The notes under the pieces were generated by a model. That model worked only from the letters and a program-made list of their open reading frames with translations, was not told the DNA's origin and ran no database searches. A DNA stretch of 64,000 nt from Bacillus sp. FJAT-14578 (GTDB lineage Bacteria > Bacillota > Bacilli > Bacillales > Bacillaceae_H): contig NZ_AYSE01000005.1 in assembly GCF_000504165.1 (NCBI RefSeq), forward strand, positions 1-64,000, written 5' to 3'. Both the position numbers and the translations under genes were made by a program. Of the stretch, positions 50,609 through 59,516 are shown piece after piece. Each line of letters begins with the position of its first letter. The first letter of the stretch is position 1.

Positions 50609-50654
50609 AAAAAATCTCATTTAGTCGCACTACGATGAACCGTATCATAAATAA
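50609..50654 (+). other. SCC-like attachment site (att4)
   Basis: Arm AAAATCTCATTTA (50611-50623), 13 bases, then GAACCGTATCATAAATAA (50637-50654), one base different from the rlmH end. The downstream TGAGGTTTT arm is absent. The rest of 50409-50956 is AT-rich and contains no convincing gene. Confidence 0.7.
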
Positions 50655-50956
50655 GAATGGAACAAATTCAAAATAGATTTGAATAAGTCTATACGAAGTA
50701 AATTATTATTCTGCGACCATGAATGAGTGGAGTAACTAATTGCTTTTTAAACCATTGATTTGAGAAAAAAAATCACTCTAAAATTTTTGTCGAATATTAA
50801 TTATTCATCGATTCTTATAGGAATTGCTATAATTAGATTGGACTTTCTGATTATTAAGTATCATTATAAAATAGTTCAATTGTAATGTTTCAATTAGTAG
50901 ATATCTTAAAATGATGAAAGAGAATTCTAGAGTACAAAGATATATGAGGAGGAAAA

Positions 50957-52702
50957 ATGAAAATTCAACGAGTTAAGTCATTAAAACGTACTTTGACATT
51001 ATTACTTTTGGCTTTAACTATCACCTTATTTATTTTGAATAGCGGCTTTATTTTGTTAAATACTCAGAAATCTATAGACAAAACCATTAAGTTTAACAGT
51101 ACCCTTCATGCGCAAAGGATAGCCGCGGTAATTGATTCTGCCTTATATAATAAGTTTTTAAAAAATCCTGTGGACAATGAAAATTATCAAGAGTTGCGAA
51201 CACAGCTAAATGACTATAGAGTAAAAATTGGAGCCATGTATGTTTACACGATGGCTGTTGAGGAGGACCACTCTGTAAAATTGATGATCGACGGTCTTCC
51301 ACAAAAAGAAGCTGCTCCTATTGGTGAACCAACCACAGCTACAAGTTATGAAGATATAAAACCTACCTTATCAGGGAGTGTAAGTAGTACAGATATTGTC
51401 AAAGATCCTGAGTACGGTGAATACATGTCTGCCTTTGCACCCATTAAAGATGGATCTGGAAAAGTAATAGGAGTCTTAGGAGTAGACATAGAGGCTACTC
51501 AAGTAAAGGCTATAACAAATACGGTATTAGAAGAGTCTATTCCAATTCAAATCGGACTCTCCTTACTTTTTCTAATCATCATTCTCGTTGGTGTTTATTT
51601 TTATTTAGGTAAAAAGCTCCAGCCATTAACCATTCTTACTGACATAGCTAAAAATATTACCCAAGGAAACCTTGTAGATGCCAGAGAAACATTAAACTCT
51701 CTTAATATTAAGACCAAAGATGAGATTGGCCGTTTACATGATTCAATGAGGGACATGAACATCATTCTGGAGAAAATGATACATAATATGCAAATAACAG
51801 CCACAAAAGTAAACACCAAAAGTATGGACTTAAATCATGCATCTTCTGAGTTATTAGACGGATCTAGCCAAATTGCCAAAACGATGGAACAAATGGCTGC
51901 TGGTGCTGAAACACAAGCTACATTAGCGACTGAACTAGCAGAAAATATGGAGCAATTTTCAGAACTGGTTGTAAAAGCAGATGTCATTGGAAAAGAACTG
52001 ACTGCTTTAAATAAGGGAGTGACCCACCATACAAATACAGGTTATAAATTAATGGAACAATCAATAAATGGCATGAACGATATTTTTGAAGTTGTTTCCC
52101 GATCCGCATCAGAAGTAAGAGATTTGGCTGCACAAACTAGACAAGTGTCTTCTTTAGTCACGCTGATTCATACAATTGCTGATCAAACCAATTTACTTGC
52201 ATTAAATGCTGCCATTGAGGCAGCGAGAGCGGGTGAGCAAGGAAAAGGGTTTGCTGTTGTTGCTTCAGAAGTACGGAAACTTGCAGAGGAAGTTTCGTCT
52301 TCAGTGAATGAAATACAAGAAATCGTTGGAAAGGTGGATGTCAACTCTACAAAAGTAATAGTTACTCTAGAAGAAGGGTTACAAGCAGTAAACGTAGGAC
52401 AAACAAATGTAAAAGATACAGGGCTTACTTTTAAAGAAATATCGCAATTGCTTGTGGAAATGAACAAAAAAATTGTGGATTTAAGCAAGCAAATGGAAAT
52501 CGTTGTAGAACAACAAGACAAAATGGGTAACTCTATAGAAGGAATTGCGATGATTGCTGAAGAAAATGCTGCCGGAATAGAAGAAGTTTCCGCATCCTCT
52601 CAACAAATGAATGGGTCTACTGAAGAAATGAATAATTGGGTGAAGGAACTTAGCCAGACGTCAAAGAAACTTAAAGATGAGAGTGAACATTTTAAGGTAT
52701 AG
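50957..52702 (+). CDS. Methyl-accepting chemotaxis protein
   Basis: 581 aa. TM1 is at residues ~12-32, an extracellular single-domain sensor (Cache-like) covers ~35-195, and TM2 is at ~198-218. A HAMP domain follows, then a long coiled-coil signalling domain. Its tip contains [20 protein letters not shown] and [17 protein letters not shown], which contact CheA/CheW. The ligand is unknown. It has an AGGAGGAAAA ribosome binding site. Being next to the segregation cassette and not to other chemotaxis genes, it reads as an orphan receptor. Confidence 0.93.
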   Translation: MKIQRVKSLKRTLTLLLLALTITLFILNSGFILLNTQKSIDKTIKFNSTLHAQRIAAVIDSALYNKFLKNPVDNENYQELRTQLNDYRVKIGAMYVYTMAVEEDHSVKLMIDGLPQKEAAPIGEPTTATSYEDIKPTLSGSVSSTDIVKDPEYGEYMSAFAPIKDGSGKVIGVLGVDIEATQVKAITNTVLEESIPIQIGLSLLFLIIILVGVYFYLGKKLQPLTILTDIAKNITQGNLVDARETLNSLNIKTKDEIGRLHDSMRDMNIILEKMIHNMQITATKVNTKSMDLNHASSELLDGSSQIAKTMEQMAAGAETQATLATELAENMEQFSELVVKADVIGKELTALNKGVTHHTNTGYKLMEQSINGMNDIFEVVSRSASEVRDLAAQTRQVSSLVTLIHTIADQTNLLALNAAIEAARAGEQGKGFAVVASEVRKLAEEVSSSVNEIQEIVGKVDVNSTKVIVTLEEGLQAVNVGQTNVKDTGLTFKEISQLLVEMNKKIVDLSKQMEIVVEQQDKMGNSIEGIAMIAEENAAGIEEVSASSQQMNGSTEEMNNWVKELSQTSKKLKDESEHFKV

Positions 52703-52808
52703 TTAAGAATGTAAGGGGTGAAGATTAGTCATTTGAATCTTTAGCCCTTTTTTACTTGTGGTAGATTTTTGAAGGAGCAATTAGGTAAAAACAAGGATAA
52801 AAAGGAAT

Positions 52809-52964
52809 GTATACTTTTATGTATACATGCACACATAAAAGTATACAAATGTACACAAAAAAGTAAACATGTACACGATTATATATACAAGCCGTATTTT
52901 AAGGATGTGTGCAATTTTGTATACAAGATTACAAAAAAGATTACAAATAAATTTAATAGTTTAC
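52809..52964 (+). repeat. Iteron array, putative centromere of the ParM-like cassette
   Basis: About 12 copies of a GTNNAC-like hexamer start at 52809, 52821, 52829, 52841, 52851, 52863, 52871, 52883, 52919, 52927, 52939 and 52959. The types are GTATAC, GTACAC, GCACAC, GTAAAC, ATATAC, GATTAC and GTTTAC. Spacings are mostly 8 or 12 bases, so pairs repeat every 20 bases, close to two helical turns. This is the layout of parC-type centromeres bound by ribbon-helix-helix ParR proteins. Confidence 0.6.
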
Positions 52965-52991
52965 ATTTTGGTAAAAGATAGGAAAGTAGGA

Positions 52992-53032
52992 TTGACCAAT
53001 CCTTAAAATTTCGATAACCTATTATCGAAATT
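52992..53032 (+). promoter_or_regulatory. Promoter and operator-like palindrome of the ParM-like operon
   Basis: TTGACC (52992-52997), a 17-base spacer and TAACCT (53015-53020) could be a promoter. The -10 lies in a perfect palindrome, AATTTCGATAA-CCTA-TTATCGAAATT (53007-53032), which could be an operator or a 5' hairpin. Confidence 0.45.
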
Positions 53033-53080
53033 AAATAAATTATCAGTTAGATTTATTTACTAACGAAGGGGATGGTTTTT

Positions 53081-54262
53081 TTGACAAACGCTCGTATTGC
53101 AGCAATTGATGTAGGAAATGATTCACTAAAGGGTATTTTCGGAAAAATGGAAACAGAAATCAATATTCTTAATGTAATTGCTAAAGATGTTGAAGATCGA
53201 CCGATTATTGGAATAGAAGAACTAGACAATCAAAATCCTACCGATGGCATACATATTCGTGTTCACTCCCCTACTTTAAAAGACAATAATTCTATTTATC
53301 GTGTAGGCCATTTAGCAACAAAAAGCAGCCATTCAACAGAATTAGATCCAGGGAGCAGTAAATCTGAAGAAGATCAAACTCTTATTATGCTATTTGCAGC
53401 CCTAGCATTAGATGCAGCTCGAGAAGAAAATAAACAGATTTTTAAACGTTCCAATAATGTAATTGAAGCTACCTATACATTAGGAACAGGACTTCCTCTT
53501 AGAGAAGTGAAGGAAGGGAAAGATGTTGGCTATCGCTCTCGATTACTGAGCTCCGTCCATCAAGTGGAGTTTTTGGTTACACCTAAATATCAAGGTTTAA
53601 AAGTAAATATTAAATTTGAAGAAGTTAAAGTCTATCCGGAAGGTTTTGCTGCTTTTATTAATCTTGTGATGGATAATAATTTAAATATCATTAATAAGGA
53701 TCTCATTGATAAGAGAATTCTTGTTCAAGATATTGGGGGATTATCAACAGACATAGCAGTGATCAAAAATCGTAAGGTTGATGACGATAAAGCACAGGGC
53801 TTTAATTTAGGGGTGTCAGAGTCTCTTGAAGCCATTCGGGAAGAAATTCGTTCAAGACATGGTGTAGAACTGGACAGTCGACGTGACGTTGTAGAAATTA
53901 TTACGAAAAAAAATGACCGAAATCATATCATGGTAAAAGGAAGCCGTACAAGCGTTCATGATATCGTAGATCGGGTTCTCTTGGAATTGGCGAAAAAGCA
54001 ATACCGCCATTTACGAAATATTTGGCAAAAGAATTCCCAAACGGAAATTTGTTATTTCATCGGTGGAGGCTCTATCATTTTAAAAGACTATCTTAAAACA
54101 TTAAATAATAATTTGGATGGATATAACATCGATTTCTTTGAAGATGAAAAAGAAAGCATCTGGATGATGGCGAATGCTTATTATAAATTGATTGCCGATT
54201 TTTCGAGAAGGAATCAAAAAGAGAAGCAAAGTGAAGAACAAAAAATGGCCAAAACCAAATAG
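53081..54262 (+). CDS. ParM/StbA-like actin segregation ATPase
   Basis: 393 aa actin-fold protein of the plasmid-segregation type. Phosphate 1 is IAAIDVGNDSLKG (residues ~6-18), phosphate 2 is VQDIGGLSTDIAV (~216-228), and the adenosine loop is YFIGGGSIILK (~327-337). Such proteins polymerise with ATP and push replicons apart. ATG 53072 abuts the AAGGGG site, whereas TTG 53081 is nine bases away and gives the family start TNARIAAIDVG. It is followed after nine bases by a ParR-like gene and preceded by an iteron array. Confidence 0.85.
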   Translation: MTNARIAAIDVGNDSLKGIFGKMETEINILNVIAKDVEDRPIIGIEELDNQNPTDGIHIRVHSPTLKDNNSIYRVGHLATKSSHSTELDPGSSKSEEDQTLIMLFAALALDAAREENKQIFKRSNNVIEATYTLGTGLPLREVKEGKDVGYRSRLLSSVHQVEFLVTPKYQGLKVNIKFEEVKVYPEGFAAFINLVMDNNLNIINKDLIDKRILVQDIGGLSTDIAVIKNRKVDDDKAQGFNLGVSESLEAIREEIRSRHGVELDSRRDVVEIITKKNDRNHIMVKGSRTSVHDIVDRVLLELAKKQYRHLRNIWQKNSQTEICYFIGGGSIILKDYLKTLNNNLDGYNIDFFEDEKESIWMMANAYYKLIADFSRRNQKEKQSEEQKMAKTK

Positions 54263-54271
54263 GGTGATTTC

Positions 54272-54880
54272 ATGAAGGAAACGGGAATGAAGAGGGGACA
54301 GCCCATTACATTTCGTATCCCCTCAGATACACCTGATCACATATTAAAGCATCTGCAACGGCTAAAGGAAATCGAAAGAAGAAATTTTTCCAGTAAAATT
54401 GCCGAGTTGGTGATGAGCGGGGTAAATGATTCTCTATCAAAGAAAAGAGAAACAATCACTATTCCTCTTCCAAAAGGATTAAACAAAGCACAACGGGATT
54501 GGTTGAAGCATGAACACTCTGAGGCGCTATTAGGCAGTATTATGTATCAACTATTATCTGACCCGATCCGTACGGCTTCAATTTTTGCATCATTAAACAG
54601 TCATGCATTAGAAATTGAGGATGCCTTATATCTTCAAGAAGAGACAGCCGCTGGAAAAGACTTTGAGATTGATTGGGGTTCGGTCAATGCTCAGCGTCAA
54701 ACAGGCAATAAGAAGGCAGATACAGAATTACATCCAACAAGCATCGATCAGGATGATGACCTGGATAACTTTGATTGGGAGATGGCAAAGGAAAGCCAGC
54801 CCTTCGTCATTGAAGATGAGGAAGAAGAGGAGGGTCTGGATGACCTTCTTGGAGACTTTCTTGCTCAAATGAATAAATAA
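54272..54880 (+). CDS. ParR-like DNA-binding adaptor
   Basis: 202 aa. The N-terminal ~50 residues (RGQPITFRIPSDTPDHILKHL, described by its ITFRIPSDTPD core, then RNFSSKIAELVMSGV) look like a ribbon-helix-helix DNA-binding domain. A middle helical part follows. The acidic C-terminal tail (EDEEEEEGLDDLLGDFLAQM) could be the filament-binding peptide. Its position after the actin gene and the iterons upstream support a ParR role. The function is inferred; the sequence alone is not diagnostic. ATG 54287 is an alternative start. Confidence 0.65.
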   Translation: MKETGMKRGQPITFRIPSDTPDHILKHLQRLKEIERRNFSSKIAELVMSGVNDSLSKKRETITIPLPKGLNKAQRDWLKHEHSEALLGSIMYQLLSDPIRTASIFASLNSHALEIEDALYLQEETAAGKDFEIDWGSVNAQRQTGNKKADTELHPTSIDQDDDLDNFDWEMAKESQPFVIEDEEEEEGLDDLLGDFLAQMNK

Positions 54881-54981
54881 ACTCACTGTATGGGTCCTGA
54901 AAAGACATCATACGTTGTTAAAGAGTGAGGAAAAATAAAGCGAATTGGATGGCCAATAAACTTTTTAATGGGCTCAACACT

Positions 54982-55015
54982 AAAAAGCTAACTCTATTAA
55001 TAGAGTTAGCTTTTT
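54982..55015. terminator. Bidirectional terminator between the ParR-like gene and pepT
   Basis: AAAAAGCTAACTCTATTAATAGAGTTAGCTTTTT (a perfect palindrome, given by its GCTAACTCTA half) with A and T runs. It serves both convergent genes. Confidence 0.9.
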
Positions 55016-55042
55016 TTGAGATTTAAATAGTTGTACTTGCTA

Positions 55043-56281
55043 TTACATGTCTGCTTTTTGTTCGAGTAGCTTAGCAATTTCAATAATCACATTTGTTGCT
55101 TTAATCATATTTTGAACCGAAATGTATTCAAATTTACCATGGAAGTTTTCGCCGCCCGTAAATATATTGGGTGTAGGAAGTCCCATGTAGGACAACTGGG
55201 AACCGTCAGTGCCACCGCGAATCGGTTTGACAAGCGGTTCGATGTCCAAATTTTTCATTGCTTCATAGGCAATATCGACAATCTCCTTTTTCGGTTCAAT
55301 TTTTTCTCCCATGTTGTAGTATTGATCATTCATTTCTAACGTAATGTTCTCTTTGCCGTATTGTTTTTTTAGTTCCTCAACTATTTCTTCTATTGTTGAT
55401 TTTCTTGCATGAAACTTTTCTTTGTCAAAGTCCCTGATAATGTATTGAAGAGTCGTTTTTTCCACATCACCATCAATAGAAATGAGATGATAGAAGCCTT
55501 CGTATCCTTCTGTATATTCAGGTGCTTCTTCTGAAGGGAGTTTTCTGTTGAATTCCATTGCAATTTTTGCGGAATTCACCATCTTCCCTTTAGCGGTTCC
55601 AGGATGAACATTGTTTCCTTTAATCGTAATTTTTGCACCAGCGGCATTAAAGCTTTCATACTGTAGTTCCCCTAGCGGTCCTCCATCTATTGTATAAGCG
55701 AAATCTGCATTAAATGCAGTCACATCAAATTTATGAGGACCTCTCCCAATTTCCTCATCAGGAGTAAAGGCTACTCTTATTTTTCCGTGTTTAATTTCGG
55801 GATGCTGAATTAAGTAAGTCATCGCCGTCATGATTTCAGCAATGCCGGCTTTGTTGTCAGCACCAAGAAGTGTCGTACCATCTGTGGTAATTAATGTGTG
55901 CCCCTTGTAATTAGCCAGTTCCGGGAAATCCTTTGGCGACAAAATGATATGTAATCCATCGTTTAAAGTAATGTCTTGTCCATCATAGTTTTCAATGATT
56001 TGTGGGTTGACATTAGTGCCTGTAAAATCGGTAGCCGTATCAATATGTGCTAAAAAGCCGACTGTAGGAAGCTGTTTTTCTGTATTGGCGGGAAGGGTAG
56101 CCATTACGTAACCGTTTTGATCCATTGTTACGTCTTCCATGCCAATGGACTTTAATTCATCCACTAATATTGTACCGAGTGTTAGCTGCCCTTTTGTGGA
56201 TGGACATGTCTCACTGCTTGCATTAGACTGCGTATCCACTTTTACATAGGACGTAAACCTTTCAATGATTTCTTTTTTCAC
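55043..56281 (-). CDS. pepT: Peptidase T (tripeptidase)
   Basis: 412 aa M20-family zinc aminopeptidase releasing N-terminal residues from tripeptides. Metal ligands lie in [11 protein letters not shown] (His, Asp), LLGADNKAG (Asp), TPDEEIGRG (Glu) and TIDGG. The dimerisation lid is in the middle. Length matches the family (about 408-412 aa). It is convergent with the ParR-like gene. Confidence 0.95.
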   Translation of the reverse strand: MKKEIIERFTSYVKVDTQSNASSETCPSTKGQLTLGTILVDELKSIGMEDVTMDQNGYVMATLPANTEKQLPTVGFLAHIDTATDFTGTNVNPQIIENYDGQDITLNDGLHIILSPKDFPELANYKGHTLITTDGTTLLGADNKAGIAEIMTAMTYLIQHPEIKHGKIRVAFTPDEEIGRGPHKFDVTAFNADFAYTIDGGPLGELQYESFNAAGAKITIKGNNVHPGTAKGKMVNSAKIAMEFNRKLPSEEAPEYTEGYEGFYHLISIDGDVEKTTLQYIIRDFDKEKFHARKSTIEEIVEELKKQYGKENITLEMNDQYYNMGEKIEPKKEIVDIAYEAMKNLDIEPLVKPIRGGTDGSQLSYMGLPTPNIFTGGENFHGKFEYISVQNMIKATNVIIEIAKLLEQKADM

Positions 56282-56512
56282 CGTATGTCATCTCCTATCA
56301 ATCATTATATGCTTAGTATAATGTTTAACATTTTTAGTTGCCAGCTTGGAGGATACGCCCTTTAGGTGGATAGAGTGCGTATAGTGATGGCCTTCTTAAT
56401 AAACTTAAGAAATTCTTAAGGATTATGTCAGCTTAATCTTAATAATTGCCATTTAGAATGTAGATAACTTCAAGGAAATGCCATGATATACTTTTGAAAG
56501 GAGTGTGAGAAA

Positions 56513-57205
56513 ATGGAAAATTATTTTGTTCTAGTCGTTGATGATGAAAAAGAGATTCGAGATGCGATTGAAATATATTTGAAAAACGAAGGAATAACGG
56601 TTATTAAAGCAAAAGATGGAGTTGAGGCGATTGAAAAGTTACATGAACATGTGATTCATCTCATTATTTTGGATGTGATGATGCCAAGGCTTGACGGCAT
56701 TTCCACTACATTTAAAATACGCGAGAAAAAAAATATTCCCATTATTATATTGAGCGCGAAAAGCGAGGATACGGATAAAATTTTGGGTCTGCAAGTAGGA
56801 GCCGATGACTATGTAACGAAGCCGTTTAATCCGCTTGAGCTTGTTGCAAGAGTGAAATCCCAACTAAGAAGGTACGTCAGTCTTGGTACATACGACGGAA
56901 TTGAAAAAGTAATTGATTTAAATGGGCTTACCTTGAATCAATCAGCCAAAGAAGTGACTATTCATGGCGAGGGTGTGAAGTTAACACCGATTGAGTATAA
57001 AATCGTTGAACTGCTTATGACTAACGCTGGCCGAGTATTCTCGATTAATGAAATTTATGAACGAGTGTGGAAAGAACCGGGATATAATGCGGAGAATACA
57101 GTAGCTGTCCATATTCGGAAGATTCGTGAAAAGATTGAGATTGATCCGAAAAATCCAAGATATTTAAAGGTGGTATGGGGAATTGGATATAAAATGGAAA
57201 AATAG
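56513..57205 (+). CDS. OmpR-family response regulator
   Basis: 230 aa. Receiver with D54 (LIILDVMMPRLDG), LSAKSED and ADDYVTKPF, then a winged-helix DNA-binding domain ending VWGIGYKMEK. It overlaps the kinase gene by 23 bases. Resemblance is to the VanR-like branch, but the regulon cannot be read from the sequence. The ribosome binding site is AAAGGAG. Confidence 0.93.
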   Translation: MENYFVLVVDDEKEIRDAIEIYLKNEGITVIKAKDGVEAIEKLHEHVIHLIILDVMMPRLDGISTTFKIREKKNIPIIILSAKSEDTDKILGLQVGADDYVTKPFNPLELVARVKSQLRRYVSLGTYDGIEKVIDLNGLTLNQSAKEVTIHGEGVKLTPIEYKIVELLMTNAGRVFSINEIYERVWKEPGYNAENTVAVHIRKIREKIEIDPKNPRYLKVVWGIGYKMEK

Positions 57206-59396
57206 GTTAACGGTGATGGCCTGCCTGTTTCTGTTTACGTTTGGGCTAAGCGGTATTATATCAGCGCTCATCCATGGAAGCGATTATACGAAAAAGAATT
57301 ACTTTCAAACATATCAGTTTGAAGACCAGCTTAATCAGTTTATTAATTATTTAAGTATATTCGAATTGCAGGATATGACAAAGGAACAAGCTAAAAAGAA
57401 GATTACCGTTACAACGGATGAAGTTCAAGAATATCGCTATCGATATGGAGATTTATCAGAACAAATTTCAAGCATAAAAGAACAGTATGAGTATAAAATT
57501 CAGGATGCAATGGAGGCAAAAAATCCAGAAGTCGCTGATACCTATATTGTTGAACGAGATAAAAAGATAGAGGATATTACAAACAATTTTAAAAGTGATG
57601 AATACGTACAGGCAAAAATCACAAAAGAAAAAGAACAGCAAATTGATGAATATTATCAAGAAAGAGAGAAATTTCGTTCAGAATTTCTAAAATACGAGGC
57701 AGCTTTTAAGTACTATTTAAAGGATACCGTAACAGGAAAGATATATACAAATATATATAAGGCTGATCAAGATTCTATTAACGGGAAAAAGATGCTATTC
57801 ATTCAACATTACCCTACAACTGAACAAGAATATCTCTCAACTGAAGGGAGAGAGACTTTTATTGCCGGTGGTGATGGAATGACTCCAGTTATCCATGAAA
57901 CAGTACGAACGTTTGAAGGAGAGATTGCAGTATCTAAATCAGCTGCTGCAACAACTTCAATTTTGATGGCCTATCATGATTTTCATCAAAAACAAAAGGT
58001 GTTCTTTATTTATACAATAAGCAGTGTGCTGGCTTTTCTGTTAAGTCTTTATCTATTGAAAAAAGTACCTGTCACTCGTCTTGTTGATGGTGAAAAATCG
58101 ATATCTTACTATAATAAAATTCCAATTGATGTAAGAATTATCATGCTGCTCATGACATCCGCCGGTTTTCTTCTATTTTTAATTTTGACAATAGACAGTG
58201 CATTTTATTGGCAAGATAATAGTTATCTTTCCATTAGAGGCATCATCTTCAGTTTAATCGGCGCTTCTTTTTTTTCTGCGTTAACATTGATTCAAGGAAA
58301 GTTTCTGTTGGAGCGATTAAAGGAACGGAATCATGTGAAAGCAGAGTGGCAAAGGAGTTTACTATATAAATCGTATAAAGGAGTGCAAGGTGCATTTCTA
58401 AACCGTCGTATCGGTACGCAAATATGCATTCTATTAGCAGTAGTGTTTATTTTTGGTGCTGGCATTGGCATAGTGGTGGTTGAACCTTTTTTAATTATTC
58501 CCTATGCGTTCCTGTTTATGGTGATAGGCCTTCCTATCTTTATGATGATTTTAAAATATACTGGCTACTTTAATCAGATTATTCATCATGCTGGTGAGTT
58601 AGCACGCGGAAACCTGGAGCCGGACTTGCCGGTTAAGGGGAAATCTGTGTTAGCGCTCCTTGCCAACCATATTAATATATTAAAGCATGGAGTGAAAACA
58701 TCACAGAAAGAACAAGCAAAAAGCGAACGACTAAAAACAGAACTTATTACAAATGTAAGTCATGATTTACGAACACCGTTAACTTCGATTATTACGTATA
58801 CGGAGCTGCTGAAGACGTCGGAGTTAACAGAGGAAGACCGGAATGCGTATATTCAAATCATTGATCGCAAATCCAAACGATTAAAAGTACTAATTGATGA
58901 CTTATTTGAAGCATCAAAGATGGCGAGCGGAAACATCGAGCTCGTGAAAGAAAAGATAGATCTGAATCAGCTTTTACAGCAGGCGCTTGCTGAGTACAAT
59001 GAAACCATCAATGAATCTACGTTACAATTTCGGGTTGCAACCCCTGATGTACCTGTTTATGCTATTGTTGATGGACAAAAATTATGGCGTGTATTTGAAA
59101 ATTTGATTGGAAATATTTTAAAGTACTCATTAGACAATACAAGAGTATATATTTCAGTGAAAACCGTACAGGATCAGGCAGTAATCGTTTTTAAGAATGT
59201 GACCAAATATGAGCTCGGGGAAAACAGTGATGAGCTGTTTGAGCGGTTTAAACGCGGTGACACATCCCGCCATACAGAAGGGTCAGGTCTTGGCCTTGCC
59301 ATTGCCAAATCCATTGTCGATCTTCATGGGGGCAGGATGGATATTGATTTGGATGGTGATTTGTTTAAAGTAACCGTTCTATTAAATACCCAATAA
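57183..59396 (+). CDS. Sensor histidine kinase
   Basis: 737 aa. TM1 is at ~9-29. A large, charged, coiled-coil-rich extracytoplasmic region follows (~30-265), then about five further membrane segments (~270-450). HisKA has H527 in NVSHDLRTPLTSI, and HATPase has GSGLGLAIAKSIVDLHGG. Polytopic membrane part plus long sensor loop is unusual compared with two-TM kinases. The start is TTG 57183, nine bases after AAGGTGG; ATG 57216 would remove the basic N-terminus. Signal unknown. Confidence 0.9.
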   Translation: MDIKWKNRLTVMACLFLFTFGLSGIISALIHGSDYTKKNYFQTYQFEDQLNQFINYLSIFELQDMTKEQAKKKITVTTDEVQEYRYRYGDLSEQISSIKEQYEYKIQDAMEAKNPEVADTYIVERDKKIEDITNNFKSDEYVQAKITKEKEQQIDEYYQEREKFRSEFLKYEAAFKYYLKDTVTGKIYTNIYKADQDSINGKKMLFIQHYPTTEQEYLSTEGRETFIAGGDGMTPVIHETVRTFEGEIAVSKSAAATTSILMAYHDFHQKQKVFFIYTISSVLAFLLSLYLLKKVPVTRLVDGEKSISYYNKIPIDVRIIMLLMTSAGFLLFLILTIDSAFYWQDNSYLSIRGIIFSLIGASFFSALTLIQGKFLLERLKERNHVKAEWQRSLLYKSYKGVQGAFLNRRIGTQICILLAVVFIFGAGIGIVVVEPFLIIPYAFLFMVIGLPIFMMILKYTGYFNQIIHHAGELARGNLEPDLPVKGKSVLALLANHINILKHGVKTSQKEQAKSERLKTELITNVSHDLRTPLTSIITYTELLKTSELTEEDRNAYIQIIDRKSKRLKVLIDDLFEASKMASGNIELVKEKIDLNQLLQQALAEYNETINESTLQFRVATPDVPVYAIVDGQKLWRVFENLIGNILKYSLDNTRVYISVKTVQDQAVIVFKNVTKYELGENSDELFERFKRGDTSRHTEGSGLGLAIAKSIVDLHGGRMDIDLDGDLFKVTVLLNTQ

Positions 59397-59444
59397 GATA
59401 AATGAGGTACGGAAGAAAGAGGGCATACTTCATTGATTATATTA

Positions 59445-59498
59445 AAAAGAGGATGACCGAAAAGGGCCGTGTTTTGCCCTTTTCGGTCATCCTCTTTT
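59445..59498. terminator. Bidirectional terminator between kinase and glnS
   Basis: A 23-bp stem with arms AAAAGAGGATGACCGAAAAG and complement, an eight-base loop and T runs. It serves convergent genes. Confidence 0.9.
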
Positions 59499-59516
59499 AT
59501 TTTATTAATATAACTG

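Larger units (their letters stand above)
47975..50654. mobile_element. SCC-like insertion, unit 3
   Basis: It runs from the left arm TAAATGAGGTTTT (47975-47987) to the right arm AAAATCTCATTTA (50611-50623, 12 of 13 matched), with att3 and att4 outside. The cargo is a BCCT transporter and a conserved hypothetical gene, both on the minus strand. No ccr-type serine recombinase is visible. Confidence 0.55.

Noticed and set aside
43561..50654. Search for a ccr-type serine recombinase or integrase in the att-bounded region
   Set aside because: None of the frames in the region resembles a resolvase, serine recombinase or tyrosine integrase.
52769..52981. 70-codon frame over the iteron array
   Set aside because: It is rich in His, Cys and Lys because it reads the repeats, has no family resemblance, and its neighbours explain the region as a centromere.
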